The notes under the pieces: model-generated
Databases searched by the model: none
What the model saw: only the letters and a program-made list of their open reading frames with translations
Told to the model about the DNA's origin: nothing
Shown: positions 30,938 to 41,846 of the stretch, in pieces
Numbering within the stretch: position 1 is the stretch's first letter
Layout: each line of letters starts with the position of its first letter
DNA from: Gremmenia infestans
Taxonomy: Eukaryota; Ascomycota; Leotiomycetes; Helotiales; Hamatocanthoscyphaceae
NCBI GenBank assembly: GCA_032629725.1
Contig: JAFEVB010000018.1
Coordinates: 186,001 to 250,000, forward strand
Direction of reading: 5' to 3'
DNA length: 64,000 nucleotides
Made by a program: the position numbers and the translations under genes

Positions 30938-33253
30938 ATGGCAAAAAGCACGAAGAAATCGACTCGTAAATTCGAGAAAAATCATCTCAAGGACGTTCTC
31001 GAGAAACGGAAAGCAGGTGCAAAGATCAAGCAGCGCCAGCAAGTCAAGGCCAAACGACAAGCACGAAATGCGAAAGATGCAGAGTTCGTGGGCGGAAAAG
31101 ATGAAGAGGAGGAGTCTAAGACGAACGGATCTGCCAAGGAGGATCTATTTGGAAAGATGAATGTGGACGATTTTTTCCAAGGTGGTTTCGATATTCCGGA
31201 AAAGCCTACCAAAAAGTCGAAATCGAAATTAGTACCAGAAAAACTTGGCAAGAGGAAACGACCAGAACCTGCCGAGGAAGATGATGATAACTCCTCGGAA
31301 GCGTCAATTGAGGAGGCGCCGGTATTAAGTGATAGCGAGGCTGAGAGTGGTGCCGAGGATGAGACTGGCATGAGCAAAGAAGCTATGGCCACTTTGGCGC
31401 AGAAGGATCCAGAGTTCTACAAATTCTTGAAGGACAATGACCCCGAGGTTTTAGAATTTGACGAAGATGCCGATCTGGCAGAAGTTGACGAGTTGAGCGG
31501 CGAGGAAGAAGAGGAGCCGAAGAAGAAGAAGCAAAAGAAGTCCAAGAAAGCCAAAGCCAAGGAGGAAGATTCCGCCGAGGAAGAGGAGGAGGAGGAGGTC
31601 GAGGATTCAGCAGAGGTATCGAAAGAGATGGTCAAGAAATGGACGAAAGCCATGAAAGAACAACACTCTCTACGTGCTATGCGCCAAGTGGTTCTTGCAT
31701 TCAGAGCAGCGGCGCATGTCAACGAAGACGAGGGGAAGGAATATAAGTACACGATCTCGAATCCAGAGGTCTATCACGAACTCCTCATTTCTACCCTCAA
31801 ACACGTCCCGGAAGTCCTCAACCACCACCTTCCCGTTAAAGAGAATGCCGCTGGCAAAGTCCGAGTGTCAACTGATTCGAAGAAGTTTAAGACCCTTACA
31901 CCTCTACTAAAGTCGCACACCTCATCCGTACAGCATCTCCTCACTACACTCTCAGACGCGTCCACCTTGAAACTTACTCTTTCTTCAATCTCACCACTCC
32001 TACCATACCTGTTGTCTTTCAAAAAGGTCCTGAAGAACATTGTCAAGACTGTTGTGGATATTTGGTCAGATGCTTCAAGCAGCGAGGCAACACGGATCAC
32101 AGCATTCCTCATACTTCGGAGACTAGCAGTAATCGGAGATCCTGGATTAAGAGAGGCTGTTTTGAAGACTGTCTATCAAGGATTGATCAAAGGCAGCCGA
32201 ACCACGTCAATCCACACTATCCAGGGTATTAATCTCATGAAGAACTCTGCAGCTGAGCTTTGGGGTATCGACCAAGAAGTTGGCTACGCTACCGGCTTCA
32301 CGTTCATACGCCAATTAGCCATTCATTTAAGAAGCAGCATCACGAACAATCAGAAAGAGAGCTACAAGACTGTCTATAACTGGCAATATGTACACTCCTT
32401 AGATTTCTGGTCTTGTGTTCTAGCAGAGCATTGCAGTCCTCTCAAAGAAGCAGAGAATGGAAAAGAATCGCAATTACGACTGCTAATCTACCCTACTGTA
32501 CAAGTTACCCTCGGGGCCATGCGACTGATTCCAACCGCAACTTACTTTCCCCTCCGCTTCCAATTAATGCGATCACTACTCCGCCTTTCTCGAGCTACCG
32601 GCACATACATTCCTGTGGCGTCAGCGCTCCTCGAGGTGCTCAACTCAGCCGAGATGAAGAAGCCACCAAAGCCCAGCACGCTGAAGAGCCTCGACTTCGC
32701 TTCCAACTACAAAGCGCAAAAGTCGTATCTCAGAACAAGAGTATATCAAGACGGTGTTGGTGAGCAGGTTGCAGAGCTGCTGTCCGAGTTCTTCGTCTTG
32801 TGGTCAACGAACATTGCATTTCCAGAATTGGCCTTGCCCGTAATCGTTATGTTGAAGCGATGGCTGAAGGAAGTGTCAAACAAGACTTCAGGTAACAAGA
32901 ACAGCAAAGTTAACTCAAGCTTCGTGCTTCTGATTCAGAAGTTGGAGGCCAATAGCAAGTGGATTGAAGAGAAGAGAGCTAAGGTTGACTTTGCGCCCAA
33001 TAACAGGGCAGGTGTCGAAGGCTTCTTGAAGGGATTCGAGTGGGAGAAGACACCGCTTGGTGCTTTTGTTGTTGGACAGAGGAAGCAACGAGATGAGAAA
33101 GTTAAGCTTCTCGAGGAAGGCAGGAGAGAAGAAGACCGAAAGAGGAAGCTGGACAGAGAGAAGGAGAAAGCTGTGGGTAGTGATAGCGATGAGGACATGG
33201 AGGATCCTGAAAATGACGACTCAGCCGACGAGGATGAAGAGGACAACGAGTAA
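30938..33253 (+). CDS. NOC2: Nucleolar complex protein 2 (60S pre-ribosome export/maturation)
   Basis: Single exon, 771 residues. The first ~230 residues are alternating basic and acidic low complexity with nuclear/nucleolar localisation character (KKSTRKFEKNHLKDVLEKRK, EEEEPKKKKQKKSKKAKAKE). The Noc2 core begins near residue 235 (VSKEMVKKWTKAMKEQHSLR) and contains the alpha-helical repeat segments AFRAAAHVNEDEGKEYKYTI, TFIRQLAIHLRS, NWQYVHSLDFWSCVLAEHC, LIYPTVQVTLGAMRLIPTA and YFPLRFQLMRSLLRLSRATG. A charged tail ends DSADEDEEDNE. Noc2 pairs with Noc1 (nucleolus) and Noc3 (nucleoplasm) in 60S assembly. Length is similar to yeast Noc2 (710). Confidence 0.97.
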   Translation: MAKSTKKSTRKFEKNHLKDVLEKRKAGAKIKQRQQVKAKRQARNAKDAEFVGGKDEEEESKTNGSAKEDLFGKMNVDDFFQGGFDIPEKPTKKSKSKLVPEKLGKRKRPEPAEEDDDNSSEASIEEAPVLSDSEAESGAEDETGMSKEAMATLAQKDPEFYKFLKDNDPEVLEFDEDADLAEVDELSGEEEEEPKKKKQKKSKKAKAKEEDSAEEEEEEEVEDSAEVSKEMVKKWTKAMKEQHSLRAMRQVVLAFRAAAHVNEDEGKEYKYTISNPEVYHELLISTLKHVPEVLNHHLPVKENAAGKVRVSTDSKKFKTLTPLLKSHTSSVQHLLTTLSDASTLKLTLSSISPLLPYLLSFKKVLKNIVKTVVDIWSDASSSEATRITAFLILRRLAVIGDPGLREAVLKTVYQGLIKGSRTTSIHTIQGINLMKNSAAELWGIDQEVGYATGFTFIRQLAIHLRSSITNNQKESYKTVYNWQYVHSLDFWSCVLAEHCSPLKEAENGKESQLRLLIYPTVQVTLGAMRLIPTATYFPLRFQLMRSLLRLSRATGTYIPVASALLEVLNSAEMKKPPKPSTLKSLDFASNYKAQKSYLRTRVYQDGVGEQVAELLSEFFVLWSTNIAFPELALPVIVMLKRWLKEVSNKTSGNKNSKVNSSFVLLIQKLEANSKWIEEKRAKVDFAPNNRAGVEGFLKGFEWEKTPLGAFVVGQRKQRDEKVKLLEEGRREEDRKRKLDREKEKAVGSDSDEDMEDPENDDSADEDEEDNE

Positions 33254-34159
33254 AAGGTGTCTTTGAGAGGAGTTAATGGCGTATCATAATCATGCGGACT
33301 GTTCGATTTTGATCGCTTCACGGTCGACCTTCCTAAATGTATACCATCAAGAGGCACTCAAAAGCTAGCGCGAAGTCCATTATGCGAACGCCGTAAACGA
33401 ATGCAATCTTATCTTGTTGAAAGCCATACTTTCCTCGACTGAAGATCTTTCTTTCAAATGAGTACTGGCGCTGCTCCTTCCTCAACCTTCAAAATCTCGG
33501 AATGCACATCAAATGCCCACCACGCCAGTCATGGTGCCAATATTCTCACGTGACTCCTCATTGCTCTTCTCAGCTGTCTCTCGAGACTCGCCAGCCAATA
33601 GCAGAGAACTTGATAAGGTTCAAGTTTAAACTCACCTTACTAATGGAAGGAGTTAGAGGCTCAGCTCTAGTATGCCTAATAACATGGGAGGTCTAAGAGC
33701 CAATGAGTATGTAGCGATCCGAGCGTGGCCAGGTTCATTGGTTACTGGACAGTAAGCGAATACCACACTTCAACCCCTTTCCTAACAACTTAGTTTCAAC
33801 CTCAAGGTGACTATTTTCACCCACATGTCGAATACATCCTCCGTGAAACCAATCAGACCTTTCAATTGAAGCAGAGCCAGTCCAGGACGTCATTTTAAGC
33901 AGGAATACCCGCCTAGCTTGCGAAAGGACTCTGTGGGCCCAAGTGCCGCAGTACAGATTGCAGGTCCTTTATCTGAACACAGACATGTGCAGCCATGATA
34001 GGTGCAAATGCTACATATTCACTAAATTCGAGTCGAATTGACGATCAGGAAACATGAAAAGTGTCGCTCCGAGCGCGGGTATCCCTCTCTCCCCATCCCC
34101 CAATATTTTTCTTTCCTTTTCTTAAACCATCAAATCTTAATTGATCGCGAGTATCAATC
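33254..34159. promoter_or_regulatory. Intergenic/promoter region upstream of BTA1
   Basis: 906 bp with no supported gene. A TCACGTGA palindrome lies at 33546-33553, ~610 bp before the BTA1 start. Its CACGTG core is the binding sequence of Pho4/NUC-1-type bHLH regulators of phosphate starvation, which fits the downstream gene. The 150 bp before the start is pyrimidine-rich. Confidence 0.45.
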
Positions 34160-36764
34160 ATGGCTTCTCTTATCTCTAGCACCTTACCAAGGAATTTCCA
34201 CACCGAGTTCTATTTTGTTGGAGCGACCTTATTCCTTCTCGTTGGCATTATCTTCACTCTAAGTCTCCGTCCCTCATCAAAAGAGAACAAAGAAAATCCA
34301 AGCGCCTTCGAGTCTTTCCTACGTTTCTTCTACGCATCGTTCCTGAAGCCCCACAGTGGCGATGGCACCGGAAATGGTCAGCAGGATGCTTTGGAGAGTT
34401 TCTACAAAGCACAGGCCGGGGTGTATGATACGACCAGAAAGCGTCTGTTACGTGGTCGAGAAGATATGCTTGGACTAGTAGCTGCTCAGCTCGTGCATAA
34501 ATCTGCCACAGAGCGGACGAATACTGTAAAGCGTATCTGGGTTGACGTAAGTGCTCCGGATTCCACTGTAACTCGGAGCTAATAATGCTTTGTAGATTGG
34601 TGGCGGAACTGGCTGGAACATCGAAGCCATGTCTAAATTTGTCTCAGTTCCAGAATTCTTCTCGAGTGTATACCTCGTTGACTTTTCTCCCTCCCTCTGC
34701 GAAGTAGCTCGGAAACGCTTTGCGCGTTTGGGTTGGAAGAATGTCAAGGTTGTCTGCCAGGATGCGAGAACCTTCCATCTTGAGGATCATGAAGATAATA
34801 CTGTTAACGCTGTTACCTTCCGTCGCTCCTCAACCTCGGATTATTATGCAGAAAATGGCCCAAATGTCGGTGGTGCAGACCTCATCACGCTGTCTTACAG
34901 CTTATCGATGATTGTAAGTGATAAATTTATCTCTTGAGACTTTGGCTAATCATTACAGCCTGACTTTTATTCTGTCATTGACTCATTGAGCAGTCTACTT
35001 GCATCTTCTGGCATAATAGGTGTCGTTGACTTCTATGTACAGTCAATCGTCGATTTGAGCTCTAGAAATTACACTGGCGGAGCCATCAACCGCCATGTGA
35101 ACTGGTTTGGTCGACTTTTCTGGCGTGCGTGGTTTGATGTTGACCGTGTCGGTCTAGAGCCTGGCCGTAGAGACTACCTTGAGTACCGATTCGGTACCAC
35201 CCTAGGCGCAGATTCTCGCAATCGTCTCTTCGGATCGATTCCATACTATATATGGCTTGGTTGCTCGAAGAAACCAACTTCTTCTATCAACACACCAAAC
35301 TATCCTCATGAAATTGTGGACCGCTTAGACGCCGCAGTTACGGAATCTCCTTATTTATCACCGGTAAACCACACCCAGACCCTCTCTCGTACTGTTGAAA
35401 TATCAACCCCACCAGAACTTCGATCAAAGGCTTTCGATGCTGCCATTATCAACCTTTCAGCCAACCTACCACTTCCGTCGTTCTTCTACCAAAATCACCA
35501 TTGGAGAATTCACTACGACGACCAGTTGAAGAAGCACACTCAATTCAAGCACGAGTATATCTACGCTTTCACCTGGGAAGACTCGCGTGTTGATAATCGC
35601 CTTCTCAAGCTTGGCTCAAATGATGTCGTTCTTGCGATCACTTCCGCCGGCGACAACATTCTGTCCTATGCGCTCTCTTCTCCAGCTCGCATCCATGCGG
35701 TAGATCTAAACCCCAACCAAAACCACCTCCTGGAGCTTAAAGTTGCAGCTTACTCTGCACTTCCATACGCCGATCTTTGGAAACTTTTCGGAGAAGGCAG
35801 ACACTCAAACTTCCGGTCGCTACTGATATCTCGCCTGTCGCCTCACATGTCTTCACGTGCATTCCAATACTGGCTCAACAACACCCATGTCTTCATGTCC
35901 AGCCGTGCAAAGGGTCTTTACGAGACAGGCGGCTCTAGACATGCAATCCGCACCATTCGCCTGCTCGCCCGAACCTTCGGATTCAGAACTCAGATCAAAG
36001 CCCTCCTCTCAGCCAAAACCTTAAATGAACAGCGCGAGATCTGGACCAAAAATATCCGCCCAATACTCATGTCACGACTGCTCAACTACCTTCTCGTCTC
36101 GCAAGAGAAATTCCTCTGGGCTGCATTAGGAGTTCCCCACAACCAACTTGCAATGATTGAAGCCGACCACCTCCACCCAGCCTCTGAATCCTCACCTTCC
36201 TCAAAGCCATCCTCTCCCCTAGGTCATTCCGACAAAGAACTCAACTCCACTCGCGGCCAAGCCGTCTGGGAATACATGGTGCAAACGCTCGACCCAGTCA
36301 TTGAATCCTCCCTGATCGGCGAAGAAAACCCGTACTACTTAGTCTGTCTCCAAGGCTCCTACTCCCACCGCTGCCATCCCGATTACCTAGCGCCAAAATC
36401 CCACCACAAGCTTTCGCGCAGCAGTGCCTTTGACGGCCTACGCATCCACACCGACGAAATCAACGAAGTTGTCAACCGTCTCGCACCCGGCACACTGACC
36501 GTTGCTGTATTAATGGACAGCATGGATTGGTTCAACCCCGGCGCCGAAGAAGCCAGCACTCAAATAGCGAAGCTGAACCGCGCGCTGAAGCTCGGCGGGA
36601 GGGTAATGCTGCGATCTGCGGCGCTAATGCCGTGGTATATCGCTACATTTGAGGAGCTGGGTTTTGCGGCTAAGAGGGTTGGGGCTAGGATTGCGGGGAC
36701 GTGTATTGATCGGTTTGTCTTGCCTCGCGCTGCTCTGTTCTCCTACTACAGATCTTGTTACTAA
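34160..36764 (+). CDS. BTA1: Betaine lipid (DGTS) synthase, BtaB-like + BtaA-like fusion
   Basis: Three exons: 34160-34546, 34596-34913, 34959-36764, giving 836 residues. A membrane helix lies near residues 18-35 (FYFVGATLFLLVGIIFTLSL). Next comes a SAM-dependent methyltransferase half with motif I WVDIGGGTGWN (split by intron 1), YLVDFSPSLCEVARKRF, VVCQDARTF and DLITLSYSLSMIPDFY. The C-terminal half is DUF3419/BtaA-like: FTWEDSRVDNRLLKLGSNDV, VLAITSAGDNILSYALSSPA, IHAVDLNPNQNHLLELK, YRSCY end. The enzyme moves the aminocarboxypropyl group of SAM to diacylglycerol, then trimethylates it to make diacylglyceryl-trimethylhomoserine, a phosphorus-free substitute for phosphatidylcholine when phosphate is short. 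Likely in the ER membrane. Both introns preserve frame at conserved joins. Confidence 0.95.
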
Positions 36765-37434
36765 TAGGTGGAGATGCAGAGTCAATATGTATGCATCCTG
36801 CTACATCCTTACTAAGATCCAAAATCTCTCTCCCGTCACTCCCGTTGACTCGCACCCCCGTGTTGGATCCATTGATCTCGAGGAGCTTGAAATCTGAGTT
36901 TCTGAGCGCGGGGCTGAGACAGAATGGAGGAAGCATAGATAGGGTGCACCGAGTCTAGACTTGATATTCATTTCTGGTTTGAAGCGGGAAGTTCAGGCAT
37001 CGAGGGAATACCTTGAATTCCTCGTCGACACAACGGATTGTTTTTTTTGCATAACGGAGATGGGGCACAGATTAAAAAGAGAGCGGGGGAAAGAACTTCT
37101 AGTTTTATTGCTTTTCTAGACTGTGTTCTTGACATTTGACTAAATACAAATGCTCGCTCGCATTGTTCCTCCCGGGCTTGGTGAACATTCTTCCAAGGCT
37201 CGGAGCCGATGAACGTTTGGTTTTGTCTGGCTGTGAATGAGCTTTGATGACGACTGTCTTTGAGTCTCCCAATAAATTAATTGCACTATGGTATTCTATT
37301 ACTCCGTTTCCGGGTTTCCGAATTCCCCTGTTTCCCAGTCTCCCTGTTTCCGAATACCCATCCCATTCCGTATTAATATTAGGTCAGCTCCTCGTTAAGT
37401 ACATTTTACCACCCTTAGTCGCATATCTTCCATC
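36765..37434. other. Convergent intergenic region with GTTTCCG-type repeat
   Basis: 670 bp between the 3' ends of BTA1 and the Gln/Pro-rich gene. Imperfect (GTTTCC[CG]) units lie at 37304-37352. No ORF is supported. Confidence 0.45.
37304..37352. repeat. Degenerate GTTTCCG/C repeat
   Basis: Four GTTTCC[CG] copies are spaced by CCCCT/CAGTCTCCCT-type sequence. It lies just beyond the stop codon of the minus-strand gene and would fall in its 3' UTR. Confidence 0.55.
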
Positions 37435-39944
37435 TCAACTCTTCTCCGGCTCCGTTTTGACAGCAAACGCATTGCAGTTCTCACATTGCCCACATGGGTT
37501 CCAAAACGGACACTTTGCCTCTTTCTCATTATCGTTCTCAACCTCCTCTTGATTATGCCCTTTACCTTTTTCTTCTGTACCCATCGAAGATATATTCGGC
37601 AGGTTAACCCAGTCAGGAAAATTGTAAGACTCGTCTAGATTGGGTTCGTCATTGTGGACAACGTCATTTTGGACAGCGCCGCTGTGCAAATATTCGTCCC
37701 AGGCTTTCAGGGTTTCGTCTATCTGAACCTCTTGAACGTTTGCGTATGTAATATCGACAGGTCCGCGACTGGGGCCGTCGTAATTGTAGTTGGAGTTGTA
37801 TTTGTAGTCTGCGGCAGCGATTCCGGGAGATCCGGATGCGGCTGGAGTCGGGCTTGCCATCAGAGACGGAACATTGCCCGGGGTGGACTTTGAGGGTGTA
37901 AGTGCTGGTGTTGGTGACGGGTTCTGTGCAAAGGGCCGGGCATTTAGATTTGGAGATGCTGGTATGACCGCCGTTTGGGGTAAGGGTGTTGGTTCTCTTG
38001 CCCTGGGTGATATACTGTCATTTGGAGCCGGGGATGGCTCTAGGACTGTCGGAACAGGAGCCACATCTGCCACGCGGGGCGAATCATTCTCTGTCACTTT
38101 CTGCTTTTTCGTTGGAGCCTCCTGTATATCCTCCTCGACGGATCTCTTGCGGGAAGATGAAGGTTCTGGTGCTTGCGCTGTTGGCGGCACAATCCATTCT
38201 TCGTCTTCGAAACGGAAATCTTTGTGAAATTCTGGTGAGTACATATACATAATGACATTGGGACTGGATACAGTATAGTCTGTCTCGACTCCATGTATTT
38301 CGTAAGACAATTTCCATCCTCGAGACTTAGACGGAATCACTAGTTCCTGATGAAACTTTGGCTCCGTAAGGTACACGGTCCGCTGCATGGGTGGTTGAGC
38401 ATCCGGGATCTGCTCATGGCTCTGTACCTGCGGAGTAGCTTGGGTCGTTGGAGATCTACGGCCGAAGCTCTGTCCAGGGAGCCCATGAGCTGACTGTGTT
38501 GCGGGGTAATTCGGTAAAAGTTGCCGGTTCTCTGGGACGACATTCTGTGACGACGGTGGGAGCTGGACAGGCGTAGAGCTTGGCATTGGTAGGAAGGTGG
38601 TTTTCAGCCGTTGTGTGGAGGAGGCGCTTTGCACAGGTCGCTGGTTTGAAGAGACTTGGTGAGGAGAAGGCATATGAGGTTGATAACTTTCTGGAGCCCA
38701 TGAATTCCTTTGAACCTGTAGAGCATTTTGCGCTGGTAAGGCGTTTTGATGTGGGCTAATATTCTGTGCCGCATAAAAGTTCTGCTGGGCCATTGCTTGG
38801 CTCATATTGATGTGTTGCTGGTAACTTGGCTGGGCAGGAGTAGCTTGGTTCGTGGAAGTGTAATGTGAGTATCCTTGCTGAGCTGGCAGAGTGTGGTTCG
38901 CGGAAGTGTTCTGACGGGATCTTTGCTTAGCTAGAACAGCCTGAATCGCAGCATCGTGCGTTCGAGCATTAAGTGAGGGTTGTGGACTTCTCCCCTGAGG
39001 TGGAACATTCTGCATTATCGGGCTACCAGTCTGTAGAGTACCCTGTCTCTGTAATACTTCCTGGTAGGCCGCATTGCTACTCACACCCATATGCTGACCG
39101 AATTGACCAGCCGGGTGTTGCAAGGCTTTCGGAACTGGTGGAGCGTTGGGGTAACTCTCCGGCAGCAAGCTTGGCTGTCGAGGAATCACAGGTGAGTCCC
39201 AAGGAGCCCGTGGAATCCCCGAAAGTTGTGTCGCAAGTCCAGGTGTTGCTGAAGGTTGTTGTAGGGCAGGCTTGAAATTGCCTTGGTGGGTTTGAGGCGA
39301 TGTCCTAGTCTGTGCAAAACCACCACTCATAAGCCCATTCATCTTCGGTATAGGCGTAGGTGAAGGTGAAGGTGAAAACGATTGTTTGAATCGTGGAGTA
39401 GGAGGTTGTAAATAAGCCATAGACGCTAGATAGGGTCTGGAAGGCGACCTGGGTTGCTGATGGTAATTCGGGTGTCCAGGAAGTGGGACACGTGACGAGT
39501 CAACCGGTTTAGATGAATTGAGAGTCCCTGCAGAGGGTGGGAGCTTCCTGTTGGAGATGGAGGAGGAGGTCGGATTCGAATTCTTGGTGCTGCTGTTGGC
39601 AGGGGGGCTTGGGGTACCAGACTTTTGATTCTGGTGGAGTTTCTTAAACTGCTCGAAGGTTACTTTTCTCCAGCTACCGTCCGGCTGAGGCCATGGTAAT
39701 AGCTTCCTGATACATTGCTTAGCCGCGATGACTCTACAGAAGAACAAGAAATAGAATGGGCGGCATACTTTTTCCATTCTGTATAGATGTACTTGACCCC
39801 ATTCAGCTGGAGCGCACGCTTTGGTTGTGGCCATTTCTCATGATGGTTCGCGACGACATCTTCATTCTTAACACCGTCCAGTTTCTGCGATACGACAAAG
39901 TGGATTTGATAATCCTCGTACTTGTCTGTTCCGACCATATTCAC
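37435..39944 (-). CDS. Large Gln/Pro/Ser-rich protein of unknown function with C-terminal CxxC cluster
   Basis: Two exons, 39944-39769 and 39733-37435, giving 824 residues. I do not recognise a named family. The N-terminus (TDKYEDYQIHFVVSQKLDGV, VKYIYTEWKKVIAAKQCIRK, LLPWPQPDGSWRKVTFEQFK) looks like a compact conserved domain. Residues ~110-530 are low-complexity Gln/Pro/Ser/Asn. A second conserved-looking block is YLTEPKFHQELVIPS and GWKLSYEIHGVETDYTVSSP. Near the end a cysteine cluster KCPFWNPCGQCENCNAF (Cx5Cx2Cx2C) may bind zinc. The composition resembles transcriptional co-regulators (inference). The intron is only 35 nt, unusually short, but is needed to join WKK to VIAAK. M3 is an alternative start. 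Confidence 0.75.
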
Positions 39945-41846
39945 GTAGGTAGGTAGCTAGAGACGCGCTGTTGTGGGACACGCAGTATCTTCGTGTCGAC
40001 AATCCTTGATCTCTGATGATATTGCCGGCGCTTGGGGGGAAGAAGGCGAGGATGATGTGATTTGTAATCGAGTATGACTCGGAGAGAATAGCTGACCGTT
40101 TCGTTGTGATTTCCAGGTATCGTGGTGTTGTTTCTTGCTGTTGACTTGTAGTCGAGGAAGTCTTGGTCAAGTGGTGCAACTCGAAGAGAGATGAAGAGAG
40201 TTGGGGAGGAAGATTTGTGCGTGAGTGTTGAAAGGTGCAGTGTGGTTGACGTCGTACGGCCTCGTTCTTTAAATACCTTACAATTAAATTCTTAGGAGTC
40301 GGTGAATGTATGTTGGTGGGAAATCATTCGCTCCCGGGTACTGAGCAAATGTGAATTCCATTTCCACCATATGACGATTTTGTCGTTTTCTCTCCCCAAG
40401 CTTATTGTTACCATACTCACCGCCGTGTACCATGAACCCAGATTGCCCCTTATAGCATGGTATAGCTGATATGTAGTTCGCAAAGGTAGGTAATTTGCTA
40501 GTGTATTATTTGAAAGCATTGTCCAACCAAGAACTGTGTAAAAGCAAATGGGCTGGTGGTTTTGCTGCCTAAATATCAGAGCATGAGGGTGATGCCACCA
40601 AAGACAGTACTCGCCAAGTTGAGCAAGATACAAAGTACACTAAAAGGAACAATGATCTGCGGGATGAAGTTCATTCTTGCAAGGCCCACTAGCACTGTCT
40701 TTTTGAGTAGTCGAGACTGAGTGGGCCGAGTTGCGGTCAACCTTCAAACTCGCTGCGAAAGACTGACTCTGGAATATTACAGTAAAATGGTGGTCTTACA
40801 AGCAGTGGATGCAAATAGTAAACACAAGAGATACCGAGCCATTGCTTCAGTCAACAAAGAACTGAGATGTATTTGGAATAGAAGTTGAGATGTACAAGTA
40901 AAGCAGAAGCAATTCTCTGGATGCGGTGTACTTAAGTTCGGTTTGTAGATGATTGTATCTGCATATCTGAATGAAAGAGGTCGAAGAAGCCCTTACTGGG
41001 AATGGAAAGTGGCACTCCGAGCTGATCATACCGAAGGGCTGTACGATTTGCAGTTATCCACCTGTTCATGAGATAAGTGAATGAAATTGTTTTTGATTCA
41101 ACAAAAAAACAGCTCGTTCCACATAAGGAGTTCATGTTGCATGTTAGATGTTGAAAGAAGTATGGAGAATAGTGGAATTATTGAGGCGAGACAAAGGGAG
41201 ATCCGGGAGACGGTATAGACTGTATAGAAGGAAATCTACAGTGTGTGTATGAGGTTGTAATTGACACCGTGAGCTCCTATTACGTCGATGAGACCTGCAG
41301 TGAGAGTAGCAACTAGTGAAGGGGAGTGTGACTGGTCGTCGTCGTCTATGATGTGCACGTGAGGCATAGGCTAGAGCACTTTAGGAGATGGCAATATTCC
41401 TGCCCGATCTTACTTCAATCAAAAGAACGATAAGTCATTATCGAGAACGATACTAGTTTACAAATGGAGTCTGTCTATCAAGGACACGTATATTCATTCT
41501 AAACATTTCAGATATCTGCGGCTCATACTGCGGGGCAGATAATGCCAATGTTGACTTGAACTTGAAGTGCCAAAGGTAAGTCAACTTAGGACATATCTAC
41601 CTAATAAGTGAGCTCACGATATTCTCTCTCGTGATCCTAATAAGAAATGGCTAGGAACAGCTTATTTTCAACTTCTCAAAGTCACGTGCTAGTATTCTGT
41701 AAAATGTATATTTGTTTCGGTTCCTGCAATAACATTCCCATTCAAGCAATCATGTCCGACAAGAATCCATCATTGTTGATTGCATGTGCAAGTTTCCATC
41801 TTCATCACGGATTTTCCATCATTTCCACCTTCACATCGAGGCCCAC
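39945..41846. other. 1.9-kb intergenic region
   Basis: No gene is supported; the ORFs of 60-113 codons lack motifs. Two CACGTG sites lie at 41356-41361 and 41683-41688. A TAGGTAGGTAG run occurs near 39945-39955, next to the start of the minus-strand gene. Confidence 0.4.
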
